Of a stretch of 32,729 bases of DNA, positions 8,284 through 15,218 are shown one piece after another. The position numbers and the translations under genes are program-made. Numbering within the stretch: position 1 is the stretch's first letter; the number at the start of each line of letters is the position of its first letter. Source of the DNA: a virus; the IMG/VR virus record IMGVR_UViG_3300046791_000214, positions 1 through 32,729 of that record; one strand, 5' to 3'. A model generated the notes under the pieces. That model worked only from the letters and a program-made list of their open reading frames with translations. It made no database searches and was not told the DNA's origin.

Positions 8284-9535
8284 TTTCCCCAACGCCCCGA
8301 TCACGGGCGCGACTTTCCCTGGACCGAACGGCGCCCTGTGGCAATGGGACGGCGAAAAGTGGACCGCCGTGTCAACGTCCTCGACCGGGGGTGGCGGCGG
8401 TGCCTCCATTGTCATGCAACCCTCGCCTCCCGCCCTCGCGGCCAACGCCCTCTGGTGGGACACCATCGGGGGCCAGCTTTACGTCTGCTACGACGATGGC
8501 GTCGGACCCCTTCAATGGGTCACCGCCGCGAACATCCCCGGACCCCCTGCCTCCCAGGTCACCCAGACCGACGTGGCAAGCGCCCAGCGCAACGTCGGCC
8601 GCAACCTCATTCATAACGGTTTGTTTACGGTATGGCAGCGCGGAACGACTGCCGTGACGACCCATCTCGGATATTCAGCCGACAGGTGGCAAGGGTTGGT
8701 TGCCGCGCCTGATACGATAAGCCTGACGCGCGTGTCGCTTACGGATGCCGACCGGGCGGGGATCGGGGACGAGGAAGCCCGGTATGCCTTTCAGAACACT
8801 TTTGTCGGCAACACGGGCGGCTATTGTGGTTTCCAGCAACGGATTGAAAACGTGCAGCGTCTTGGCAACAAGACGGTCATCATAAGCTTCTACGCTGTTG
8901 CGGCATCCGGTACGCCTAAGATCGGCATCAACCTTTACCAAGTCTTCGGCACGGGCGGTTCCCCATCCGCCACTGTGATCGTGCTTGCCACCGGCCTCGC
9001 TGTCACCGCTGGCACCACCTGGGTCCGCTATTCCGTGACGATCCCGCTGCCCAGTGTTGCGGGGAAGGCTTATGGCACCAACAACGATGACTACACGCTG
9101 CTGCGGATTTACAATTCGGCAGGCACCACACAGAACCAGCAGGCAGGCAATATCGGCGTCCAGTCCGGCATCATAAACATCTGGGGCGTCCAGCTGGAGA
9201 TCGCCGCACCGGGACAGGTCGCGCCCACGCCGCTGGAGAAGATGGACGCCCAGCAGACCCTTGCGGTTTGCCAGCGGTTTTACTGTACTGGTAATTGGAT
9301 CGTAAGCGGCTATGGCACGTCGGGCTTGACCCCGGCACCGAATGCCATGCACTCGTTGCCTGTCCCCATGCGCGCACAGGCTCAGATTGCTGTCGCCGGG
9401 ACGCCGACCCTGACGAATGCCAGTGCCCCTGGGATAACGCCGTGGAACACCGCGCAATTCAGTGTCTATCTCACGGTGACGGCGACCGGAGCATATCAAG
9501 GCTACGGCGGATACACCGCAACGGCGGACCTCTGA
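8273..9535 (+). CDS. tail protein, receptor-binding-like paralogue 1
   Basis: A 420-residue protein, first of three tandem paralogues. Residues 1-35 form a short module with MALDFP...GPNG..W.WDG.KW, shared by all three and by other phage tail proteins. A second WWDTxGGQLYV.YDDG segment follows. The main domain begins at GRNLIHN (about 112) and runs through DRW, IGDEEARY, ENVQRLGNKTVIISF and AGNIGVQSG to WGVQLEIA (about 303), TPLEK and CQRFYC, a predicted β-sandwich common at the tips of tail proteins. The C-terminal tail after CQRFYC differs between paralogues. The start ATG 8273 lies within the end of the S74 fibre gene. Host-surface binding is inferred. Confidence 0.75.
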   Translation: MALDFPNAPITGATFPGPNGALWQWDGEKWTAVSTSSTGGGGGASIVMQPSPPALAANALWWDTIGGQLYVCYDDGVGPLQWVTAANIPGPPASQVTQTDVASAQRNVGRNLIHNGLFTVWQRGTTAVTTHLGYSADRWQGLVAAPDTISLTRVSLTDADRAGIGDEEARYAFQNTFVGNTGGYCGFQQRIENVQRLGNKTVIISFYAVAASGTPKIGINLYQVFGTGGSPSATVIVLATGLAVTAGTTWVRYSVTIPLPSVAGKAYGTNNDDYTLLRIYNSAGTTQNQQAGNIGVQSGIINIWGVQLEIAAPGQVAPTPLEKMDAQQTLAVCQRFYCTGNWIVSGYGTSGLTPAPNAMHSLPVPMRAQAQIAVAGTPTLTNASAPGITPWNTAQFSVYLTVTATGAYQGYGGYTATADL

Positions 9536-9537
9536 TC

Positions 9538-10779
9538 ATGGCCCTCGATTTCCCCAGCGCCCCGACCATCGGCCAGACTTACCCCGGCCCCAACGGCGTC
9601 ACCTGGGCCTGGGATGGCGCCAAGTGGACGACGGGCGCCACCTCCGGACCCCCGAACGGCGCCCTCATCGCCGCGACCCCGCCTTCATCGCCGGTCGGCA
9701 CCCTGTGGTGGGACACCACGGGTGGCCAGCTTTACGTGCTCTACAATGATGGCAACTCAACCGCCTGGGTGCCCGCCTCCAACATCACCGGCCTCGCCAA
9801 TGCCGCCACCAAAGCCGATGTCGGGCAGGCGCTCAACGATGTCGGGCGCAACCTCATCCACAACCCGCTGATGGCAGTCGCCCAAAGGGGGGTGGTGTCG
9901 GTGACAACCAGCGGCGGCTATCCGGTAGATCGTTGGCTTGTGTCCGCAACTCTGGATGCGATCTCATTTGCGCAAGGTGTCGGGGGCGATGCGGGCCGCG
10001 CGGCAATCGGGGATGAAGAGTTCAACTTCTTCCTGGGCAATACTATCACCGGCAACGGTGGCCCAACCGCGTTCAACCTCATCGCCCAGCGCATCGAGAA
10101 TGTCCGGCGCCTCGCGGGCAAGACGGTGATCATCAGCTTTTGGGCCAGCTGCGGCGCAGGCGCGCTCAAGCTGGGCATCAACATGCTGCAGAGTTTGGGT
10201 GCGGGTGGCTCTCCTGCAACCGTGCAGGTGCTTACAACCGGCAATAGTGTGACGCTTTCCACGACCTGGACGCGATATTCAACGACGATTGCTATCCCCA
10301 GCCTTGCGGGCAAAACCGTGGGCACATCACCGGGCAACGACCACTTCACTGCGTTGCAGTTTTTTTATTCGGCGGGCGCGAATACCAACCAAGTTGCCGG
10401 CAATATCGGTGTCCAGGGGCCGAATGTTCAGTTCTATCTCTGGGGCGTCCAGCTAGAGATCGCAACAGCGGGCCAGACCACGCCGACCCCGCTGGAGAAG
10501 CCGGACCCCCAGCAAGACCTTGCGAAATGCCAACGGTTTTATTGTGTAGGCGCTATACTTTGGGGCGGCTACTGCACCGCAGGCCAGCCATACTATGCGT
10601 CCACGTTCCTGCCGTCGATGCGGGCGCTGCCCGTTCTCACCCCCATTAGTGACACGTCTAGCAATTTCGGGGCCAGGACGCTGGCTGCGGCAGGGGGCAT
10701 GGCTTACGTCAATGCCAGCGCCACGGCGGCAGCGGCCGGAACGCTAAACGTTTCGTTTTCTGCCAGCGCGGACCTATAG
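9538..10779 (+). CDS. tail protein, receptor-binding-like paralogue 2
   Basis: A 413-residue paralogue of the genes on either side, with the same order: the MALDFP N-module, a WWDTTGGQLYVLYNDG segment, GRNLIHN near residue 105, RIENVRRLAGKTVIISFWA, WGVQLEIA near 301, TPLEKPDPQQDLAKCQRFYC, and a divergent C-terminal part ending in SADL. It starts two bases after the TGA of paralogue 1 with no clear Shine-Dalgarno sequence, so re-initiation or coupling is likely. It ends in TAG; the next gene begins two bases later. Confidence 0.75.
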   Translation: MALDFPSAPTIGQTYPGPNGVTWAWDGAKWTTGATSGPPNGALIAATPPSSPVGTLWWDTTGGQLYVLYNDGNSTAWVPASNITGLANAATKADVGQALNDVGRNLIHNPLMAVAQRGVVSVTTSGGYPVDRWLVSATLDAISFAQGVGGDAGRAAIGDEEFNFFLGNTITGNGGPTAFNLIAQRIENVRRLAGKTVIISFWASCGAGALKLGINMLQSLGAGGSPATVQVLTTGNSVTLSTTWTRYSTTIAIPSLAGKTVGTSPGNDHFTALQFFYSAGANTNQVAGNIGVQGPNVQFYLWGVQLEIATAGQTTPTPLEKPDPQQDLAKCQRFYCVGAILWGGYCTAGQPYYASTFLPSMRALPVLTPISDTSSNFGARTLAAAGGMAYVNASATAAAAGTLNVSFSASADL

Positions 10780-10781
10780 AC

Positions 10782-11969
10782 ATGGCCCTAGATTTCCCCG
10801 CATCCCCCGCGACCGGCGCCACCTACACCGGCCCCAATGGCGTCATCTGGTCATGGGATGGCGCCAAGTGGCTCGCGGGCACCAGCGCCAACGTCTACGC
10901 CCCGCTCACCGATCCGTTCTTCCAGGGTAACCCACAGGCCCCCAACCCGGCCGTGGGCGATGCCGACCAGACCGTGGCAACGACCAAGTTTGTCACCGAC
11001 GCCGTTGCGACCTCGCTGCATGATGTTGGCAGGAACTACATCCACAACAGCATGTTCAATATCTGGCAGCGTGGTCCTGGCCCCTTTACCACCACCACTT
11101 CTGCATACACCACAGATCGCTGGATATTCGTCAATTCCGCAGGGATAGGATCATTCACAGTAACACGGGCAACACTCAGTGATGGTGATCGTGCTGCGAT
11201 AGGCGACGAAGCTGCGCGCTATTGTATGCAGAACAACTTCACAGGTAACGCAGGTACTACAGCGCATGATTACGCTGATCACCGCATTGAGGATGTGCGT
11301 AGGCTCGCTGGTAAGACAGTGATCGTCAGCTTCTGGGCCATGAGTAGTGGAGGGGGAGTGAAGCTGGGGCTTAATATGTTCCAGCTATTCGGCTCTGGTG
11401 GTTCGCCATCCCCCTTTGTTCAGGTGCAAGTCACAGGAACAGCAATCACGACAACAGCAAGCTGGGCGCGTTATTCCACGGTGTTCACAATACCATCGAT
11501 AGCAGGTAAGACACTCGGGACAGATGGAAGCGATGCAACATGGTTGCGCTTCAGCTACACATGCGGTGCTACGAACAACCAGTCAACAGGCAATATCGGT
11601 GTTCAATCTGGTATCGTGAACGTCTGGGGCGTCCAGCTTGAACTCGGCACCGTCGCCACGCCGCTCGAAAAACTCGATCCGGTTACGCAACTGCAACAGT
11701 GCCAGCGGTTTTATTGCAGAACGGAAATTCATGCGCTGGGCACCGCTGGGGGAGCAAGCTACTATCTGGGCGTAAATGGCGTCTTCCCGGTCACGATGCG
11801 AGCCGTGCCGACCTCAGTGACATCCATTCAAAACATAGGCGCGGATATGAATGTCGCCGGTTTCGCCATCGACAGCCTTCATGTTGGTGGGTTTCGTGCT
11901 TTCGCCTCCTCAAGCGCGGCGAGCCAAATTCAGTATGACCGGCTCATAGCCGCCAGCGCGGACCTATAA
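10782..11969 (+). CDS. tail protein, receptor-binding-like paralogue 3, mosaic composition
   Basis: A 395-residue paralogue. The MALDFP N-module is retained, but the WWD..GGQLYV segment is replaced by a shorter NPQAPNPAVGDADQTVATTKFVTDAV linker of the kind common in fibres. The main domain runs from GRNYIHN (about residue 84) to WGVQLELG (about 281), TPLEK and CQRFYC. Its central DNA is markedly poorer in G+C and uses different codons from both flanks and from the other two copies: 125 of 240 bases (52%) in 11101-11340 against 83 of 120 (69%) in 10801-10920. This points to acquisition of the binding module by recombination. The protein ends in SADL like paralogue 2. Confidence 0.75.
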   Translation: MALDFPASPATGATYTGPNGVIWSWDGAKWLAGTSANVYAPLTDPFFQGNPQAPNPAVGDADQTVATTKFVTDAVATSLHDVGRNYIHNSMFNIWQRGPGPFTTTTSAYTTDRWIFVNSAGIGSFTVTRATLSDGDRAAIGDEAARYCMQNNFTGNAGTTAHDYADHRIEDVRRLAGKTVIVSFWAMSSGGGVKLGLNMFQLFGSGGSPSPFVQVQVTGTAITTTASWARYSTVFTIPSIAGKTLGTDGSDATWLRFSYTCGATNNQSTGNIGVQSGIVNVWGVQLELGTVATPLEKLDPVTQLQQCQRFYCRTEIHALGTAGGASYYLGVNGVFPVTMRAVPTSVTSIQNIGADMNVAGFAIDSLHVGGFRAFASSSAASQIQYDRLIAASADL

Positions 11970-11971
11970 CC

Positions 11972-13771
11972 ATGACCTCACGCATCCAGGCACAGCGTTT
12001 CAGCCTCACCAACAACAAGCCCACGGCGGGTGTGCGAACACCCGGTGAAATCTACCTGAACTTCCCCGACCTTCGCCTTGGCATGATCGACGCCTCCCGT
12101 AATCCGGTTGACATCCTTGCCATGCGTCGTCACGCACCGACCGCTTCCTACACCACGGGCGACCACGTCGTCGCCAACAGCCTCATCTACGTCGCCAAGA
12201 CCGATCTGGCGCCCAAAGCCTTCGCCGCCACTGACTGGAACTCCTACCTCCCGGTGGTGAACAACACGATCCCCGCCATTACGTCCTCGGGCAACATCAC
12301 GGGCCAGACCCTGATCTCGAACAATGGCCGCATCATCTCGTCCATGACGGGCGCGGGCAACTCCCCGTCCTTCTCGATGTGGAACATCACCAACGCCAAG
12401 GCTGCCGGGTTCTGGTCGAACAACGGCGAGATCAATTTCGGCGCCATGGATGGCGCGGGCGTGCCTGCCGTCTATTACGGCGGCGTCGATGCGAACAAGA
12501 ACCTCTACATGACCGGTGCCATAACCACCGGCAATTACCTCGCTTCGGCCAACGGCATTTACTACGCCAACTTCAATGGTTCCGAGTGGCACAGCTATAT
12601 CGAAACCAACTCCAACGACAAGATCACGTCCTACCGTTCGGGCTGGTATGACCGCTGGCAGAACAGCACGGGCGCGCGCTACTGGGCCGGGCCATCCGGC
12701 TACCTGCTGACCCTTGATGGGAGCGGCACCCTGGTCGCCTCGGGCGTGGTGCGCGGCTCCCAGCTATGGGCTTCGGTCTTCGACAACAGCAACGGCATAT
12801 ACACCTCCGGTGGCGGGCGTTGGCGGAACTGGCAGGTAAGTACCGATGGCTGGCGCTGGCAGTGGGACAACACCAACGGCTGGATGCAATACATCAACAG
12901 CGGCGGCACCGCCCTGTTCACCATAGACGGCGGCGGCTCGATCACCGCCCTCGGCAATATCAATACGGGCAACGACATCGGCTGCCGGTCGCTGTATGCC
13001 AGCACCAACGTGCAGGGCGCGTGGCTTCATTCCACCGGCAGCGCCCAGATCGACGGCAGCATCGGCGTCAGCGGCAACGTCAACTGCGCCAATTCGGTCA
13101 CGGGCGGCTATGTGCGCTCCACCGGCACCGTCCAGGCCGATGGCAACTTCAATGGCAACCAGGGCATCATCGTCGCCGGAAACATGGTGGGCAACGCCAT
13201 CTTCTGCGCCAATGGCCTGTTCGCGGGCGGCAACGGCGATACCTCCCTCGGCGTCTATCGCGGCGGCAGCGGGCGCGTCATGCAGATGGCGGGCGGCTGG
13301 TATTGGGACTGGAACGGCGGCAACGGCACCATGATCTGGATGCGTGACGGTGCTGGTCCCTTCTGGGTGATGTATTCGCCCAGTTCGCTTTGTTATAATA
13401 ATTCCGGCCCGATTGGCGGCACCAACTTCTTCCAGACCAGCGACCAGCGTTTCAAGCAGGACGTGCAGCCCCTGCAAAGGGGCCTGTCGGAAATCCTGCG
13501 CTTGCAGCCGGTCAGCTACCGCCGCCTGCGCGCCGTCAATACCCAGGTCGAGGGCCGTGCGATCCCTGGTCCCGAACCCCAGACCGAAGTGGGTTTCGTC
13601 GCCCAGGCCGTGCGCGCCATTCTCCCCGAGGCGGTGGTCGAAATGCCCATCGAGACGCCCGATGGCGATCCCAACTCGCTGGCCCTGGCCTACAGCACGA
13701 TCACGGCCACCCTGGTGCGCGCGGTGCAGGAACTCACGGCGCGCGTCATCGCCCTGGAGGCACCGGCATGA
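11972..13771 (+). CDS. second tail fibre/spike with C-terminal S74 chaperone
   Basis: A 599-residue protein with a Gly/Asn/Trp-rich repetitive β body (for example repeated W..N...G and GN.. motifs) and a C-terminal Peptidase_S74 domain starting near residue 489: TSDQRFKQDV with the nucleophilic Ser, VGFVAQAV, and a final helix (VRAVQELTARVIALE). The N-terminus (RIQAQRFSLTNNKPTAGVRTPGEIYLNFPD) is of the kind that attaches fibres of these phages to the virion. It shares only the chaperone type with the fibre at 6556; the bodies differ. Two bases separate it from paralogue 3 and ATGA overlap couples it to the small membrane gene. Confidence 0.85.
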   Translation: MTSRIQAQRFSLTNNKPTAGVRTPGEIYLNFPDLRLGMIDASRNPVDILAMRRHAPTASYTTGDHVVANSLIYVAKTDLAPKAFAATDWNSYLPVVNNTIPAITSSGNITGQTLISNNGRIISSMTGAGNSPSFSMWNITNAKAAGFWSNNGEINFGAMDGAGVPAVYYGGVDANKNLYMTGAITTGNYLASANGIYYANFNGSEWHSYIETNSNDKITSYRSGWYDRWQNSTGARYWAGPSGYLLTLDGSGTLVASGVVRGSQLWASVFDNSNGIYTSGGGRWRNWQVSTDGWRWQWDNTNGWMQYINSGGTALFTIDGGGSITALGNINTGNDIGCRSLYASTNVQGAWLHSTGSAQIDGSIGVSGNVNCANSVTGGYVRSTGTVQADGNFNGNQGIIVAGNMVGNAIFCANGLFAGGNGDTSLGVYRGGSGRVMQMAGGWYWDWNGGNGTMIWMRDGAGPFWVMYSPSSLCYNNSGPIGGTNFFQTSDQRFKQDVQPLQRGLSEILRLQPVSYRRLRAVNTQVEGRAIPGPEPQTEVGFVAQAVRAILPEAVVEMPIETPDGDPNSLALAYSTITATLVRAVQELTARVIALEAPA

Positions 13772-13965
13772 TTTCGTTGTTGATATATGTGTTGATCTTA
13801 TGCCTGATCTTTGGGGTGGTGTATTACGTCATCACCCTCCTGCCCTTGCCCGCGCCGTTCGGCCTGATCGTGCAGGTGATCCTTGCGCTGATCCTCGTGC
13901 TTGTATTGCTGGACCTGTTGCTTGGAGGCCGTTTCGTCGGGCTGGCCCCGTTGAGGCTCCAGTGA
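13768..13965 (+). CDS. small two-helix membrane protein (holin-like or unknown)
   Basis: A 65-residue, very hydrophobic protein. Two predicted transmembrane helices (about residues 3-24 and 31-53) are joined by a short LPLPAPFG turn. Similar small proteins next to phage structural or lysis genes are annotated as membrane proteins or holin candidates. It starts in an ATGA overlap with the S74 fibre gene. The last 11 residues (RFVGLAPLRLQ) are encoded by DNA that is also the sense strand of the antiparallel RHH gene, so the natural end may be nearer LLLGG. Confidence 0.6.
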   Translation: MISLLIYVLILCLIFGVVYYVITLLPLPAPFGLIVQVILALILVLVLLDLLLGGRFVGLAPLRLQ

Positions 13966-14094
13966 CAGCCCGCGCTCCAATAACTCGCGCACGGCGGCGG
14001 CACGGCTCACCAATCGCCGCGTGTGCCAGTATTCGTCAATGCGTGCCGCTAACGCCGTTGATATACGCAAGGGCATTGTCACGAAAATATCCAT
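13798..14094 (-). CDS. ribbon-helix-helix (Arc/MetJ-type) regulator
   Basis: 98 residues on the minus strand in an otherwise plus-strand operon. Residues 1-43 have the RHH pattern: a short β-strand (IFVTMPLRIS), helix 1 (ALAARIDEYWHTRR), an SRAAAVRELLERGL helix 2 with the typical SR/A..RELL spacing. Such proteins bind DNA as dimers, often as autorepressors. These 43 residues occupy exactly the DNA not used by the membrane gene; the remaining polar tail (Gln/Asp/His-rich) runs antisense through that gene and may be dispensable. A strong promoter-like sequence and a palindrome precede it. The RHH domain is convincing; the target is inferred to be the shared divergent region. Confidence 0.72.
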   Translation of the reverse strand: MDIFVTMPLRISTALAARIDEYWHTRRLVSRAAAVRELLERGLSLEPQRGQPDETASKQQVQQYKHEDQRKDHLHDQAERRGQGQEGDDVIHHPKDQA

Positions 14095-14100
14095 GTAGCG

Positions 14101-14110
14101 GTGATATCAC
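14101..14110. promoter_or_regulatory. palindromic operator candidate
   Basis: GTGATATCAC is a perfect 10-bp palindrome six bases upstream of the RHH start codon and just downstream of the predicted minus-strand transcription start. RHH dimers usually bind short palindromes, so this is the natural candidate site for autorepression. Confidence 0.5.
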
Positions 14111-14122
14111 ATGACGGATTTC

Positions 14123-14152
14123 TTTACACCCGTGGCAACGTGGCAATGTCAA
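14123..14152 (-). promoter_or_regulatory. σ70-like promoter for the RHH gene
   Basis: On the minus strand a perfect -35 box TTGACA (14152-14147) is followed after 18 bp by TGTAAA (14128-14123), a four-of-six -10 box. It would start transcription around 14116, just ahead of the palindrome and the RHH start at 14094. This is the best σ70-type promoter seen in the window and suits a gene transcribed independently of the late operon. Confidence 0.5.
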
Positions 14153-14162
14153 TGCTTTGACA
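14147..14162. promoter_or_regulatory. dyad of back-to-back -35 elements
   Basis: TGTCAA-N4-TTGACA is a perfect inverted repeat that puts a consensus -35 hexamer on each strand. The left half serves the RHH promoter; the right half (14157-14162) could serve the PEP-CTERM gene, although its -10 box around 14180 is weak. The dyad could equally be a regulator site that blocks both promoters. Confidence 0.45.
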
Positions 14163-14197
14163 TCGTTGATAGGCGTGACCCTTGCATCGACCAGGGT

Positions 14198-14214
14198 GCG
14201 CGCGCATCGCGCGC
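14198..14214 (+). promoter_or_regulatory. GC hairpin in the leader of the PEP-CTERM gene
   Basis: GCGCGCG-CAT-CGCGCGC forms a 7-bp all-GC stem with a three-base loop, ending eight bases before the AAGGAG ribosome-binding site. There is no T-run after it, so it is not a typical terminator; an mRNA-stability or translation-control element, or chance in GC-rich DNA, is possible. Confidence 0.35.
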
Positions 14215-14233
14215 TCTAGCCAAGGAGATACCG

Positions 14234-14959
14234 ATGAAGAACCACTATCTCGTAACCGGCGTCCTGGCGGTGGCGATGGCCGCAATCGCCAGTTTTCCTG
14301 CTCACGCTACGCTACAGGTAGCCGCCAATTTCGGCGGCACGACCTTCCTGTGCGTGGATAACACAGGCTGCGACACGAACCTGTCCACCGGCACGATCCA
14401 GATCGCCAACCAGACGATTGGGGGCATCACGGTCAACGGCAGTGTCCAGACTTCGGTTGGCACGCCCGCCAATCCCAACGTGCAGGACATCCTGAACACG
14501 TCCTCGCTCAATCTCATCAACACCTTGGGCATCGCCGTCGCTTACACGGTCACCATCAGCGATACGTTCTTCGCTGCCCCGGTCAACCAGTTCAGCGCCA
14601 CGACTGCGGGCACATGGCAAAACGCCATCGGCTCGACCGCCCAGACCCGCCTTTGGGCCGATGCCACCAACCAGCAGGGCGCTGACAGCATCAACGACAC
14701 GCCCGGCATCCTCTTGGATAATTTCACCTCCACCGCGCTGCTTTCCGCCGACAGCTACAGCCACAACGCCAGCGGCATCTTCAACAGCGCCAACCCGTTC
14801 TCGATCACTGAACAGGTCACCGGTTCATTGTCTGCTGGTGGTCAGCTTATCAATCGTGGGCAGACTGCAATTCTGGAGAATGTGCCTGAACCTGCTTCCA
14901 TGACCATCCTTGGCATGGGCCTGATCGGCCTTGCCACGCTGCGGCGGAAGTGGCGCTAG
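14234..14959 (+). CDS. secreted protein with PEP-CTERM sorting signal
   Basis: A 241-residue exported protein. Residues 1-25 are a Sec signal peptide (basic MKNHY, hydrophobic core, AHA cleavage site). The mature part is Thr/Asn/Gly-rich and β-like with a C..C pair (FLCVDNTGCD). The C-terminus carries VPEPASM (residues 217-223), a hydrophobic helix and a final RRKWR, the three-part PEP-CTERM signal recognised by exosortases, enzymes that cleave and sort proteins to the outer surface or matrix in EPS-producing bacteria. The start ATG 14234 has AAGGAG seven bases upstream; an in-frame extension to 14111 would hide the signal peptide. Its divergent RHH neighbour and position inside a structural operon mark it as a moron-type gene acting in the host. 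The mature domain was not recognised. Confidence 0.85.
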   Translation: MKNHYLVTGVLAVAMAAIASFPAHATLQVAANFGGTTFLCVDNTGCDTNLSTGTIQIANQTIGGITVNGSVQTSVGTPANPNVQDILNTSSLNLINTLGIAVAYTVTISDTFFAAPVNQFSATTAGTWQNAIGSTAQTRLWADATNQQGADSINDTPGILLDNFTSTALLSADSYSHNASGIFNSANPFSITEQVTGSLSAGGQLINRGQTAILENVPEPASMTILGMGLIGLATLRRKWR

Positions 14960-15039
14960 TCTTTCTCATCTTGATCGGCGTGGTGCTCGTCGCGGGCGCC
15001 ACGCTGGCCTATCGAACATGGAACGGCGATTGGGACTAA
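14950..15039 (+). CDS. 29-residue single-pass membrane peptide (candidate)
   Basis: The reading frame GTG 14950 to TAA 15039 encodes a 29-residue peptide with a hydrophobic helix (ALVFLILIGVVLVAGATLA) followed by YRTWNGDWD. It overlaps the stop of the PEP-CTERM gene by ten bases and ends nine bases before the next ATG, filling what would otherwise be an 88-bp gap in a tightly packed region. The Shine-Dalgarno sequence is weak (GGCGGAA, very close). Small membrane peptides of this size occur among phage lysis and accessory genes; no function is assigned. Confidence 0.42.
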   Translation: MALVFLILIGVVLVAGATLAYRTWNGDWD

Positions 15040-15047
15040 GGACACAT

Positions 15048-15218
15048 ATGCAACCGCAACCCCTCCAGCCCACCGACCTTCGCACCGTCACCCTCCAGGC
15101 GCAGGAGTGGAACACCGTCTTCGCCGTGCTCAACACGGTGCAGGCGCTGATCTCGCGCATGGTGGAACAGGTCCAGGCGCCGCCCCCTGGCTTTGAACCT
15201 GTGGTTGATGATGGATGA
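15048..15218 (+). CDS. small conserved-type phage protein
   Basis: A 56-residue protein, helical in the middle (QEWNTVFAVLNTVQALISRMVEQVQ), the style of the small EWN.V...L..L proteins found among podovirus structural genes. ATG 15048 has AAGGA five bases upstream. It overlaps the next gene by 11 bases. Function unknown; it may form a small helical bundle. Confidence 0.6.
   Translation: MQPQPLQPTDLRTVTLQAQEWNTVFAVLNTVQALISRMVEQVQAPPPGFEPVVDDG

Larger units (their letters stand above)
8273..11969 (+). repeat. tandem triplication of a tail-protein gene
   Basis: Three consecutive genes (8273-9535, 9538-10779, 10782-11969) share the same domain order and conserved protein motifs but differ at the DNA level. 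Paralogues 1 and 2 are closest; paralogue 3 has lost one segment and has a foreign-looking centre. All three end with a GCGGACCT-type codon pair for (A)DL, followed by a stop and, two bases later, the next ATG. Confidence 0.75.

Noticed and set aside
8675-9499. A 274-residue antisense open frame in paralogue 1
   Set aside because: Shadow of a well-supported plus-strand gene with clear paralogues.
14111-14233. N-terminal extension of the PEP-CTERM protein
   Set aside because: It would bury the signal peptide; AAGGAG lies just before ATG 14234, and the extension covers promoter-like and palindromic DNA.
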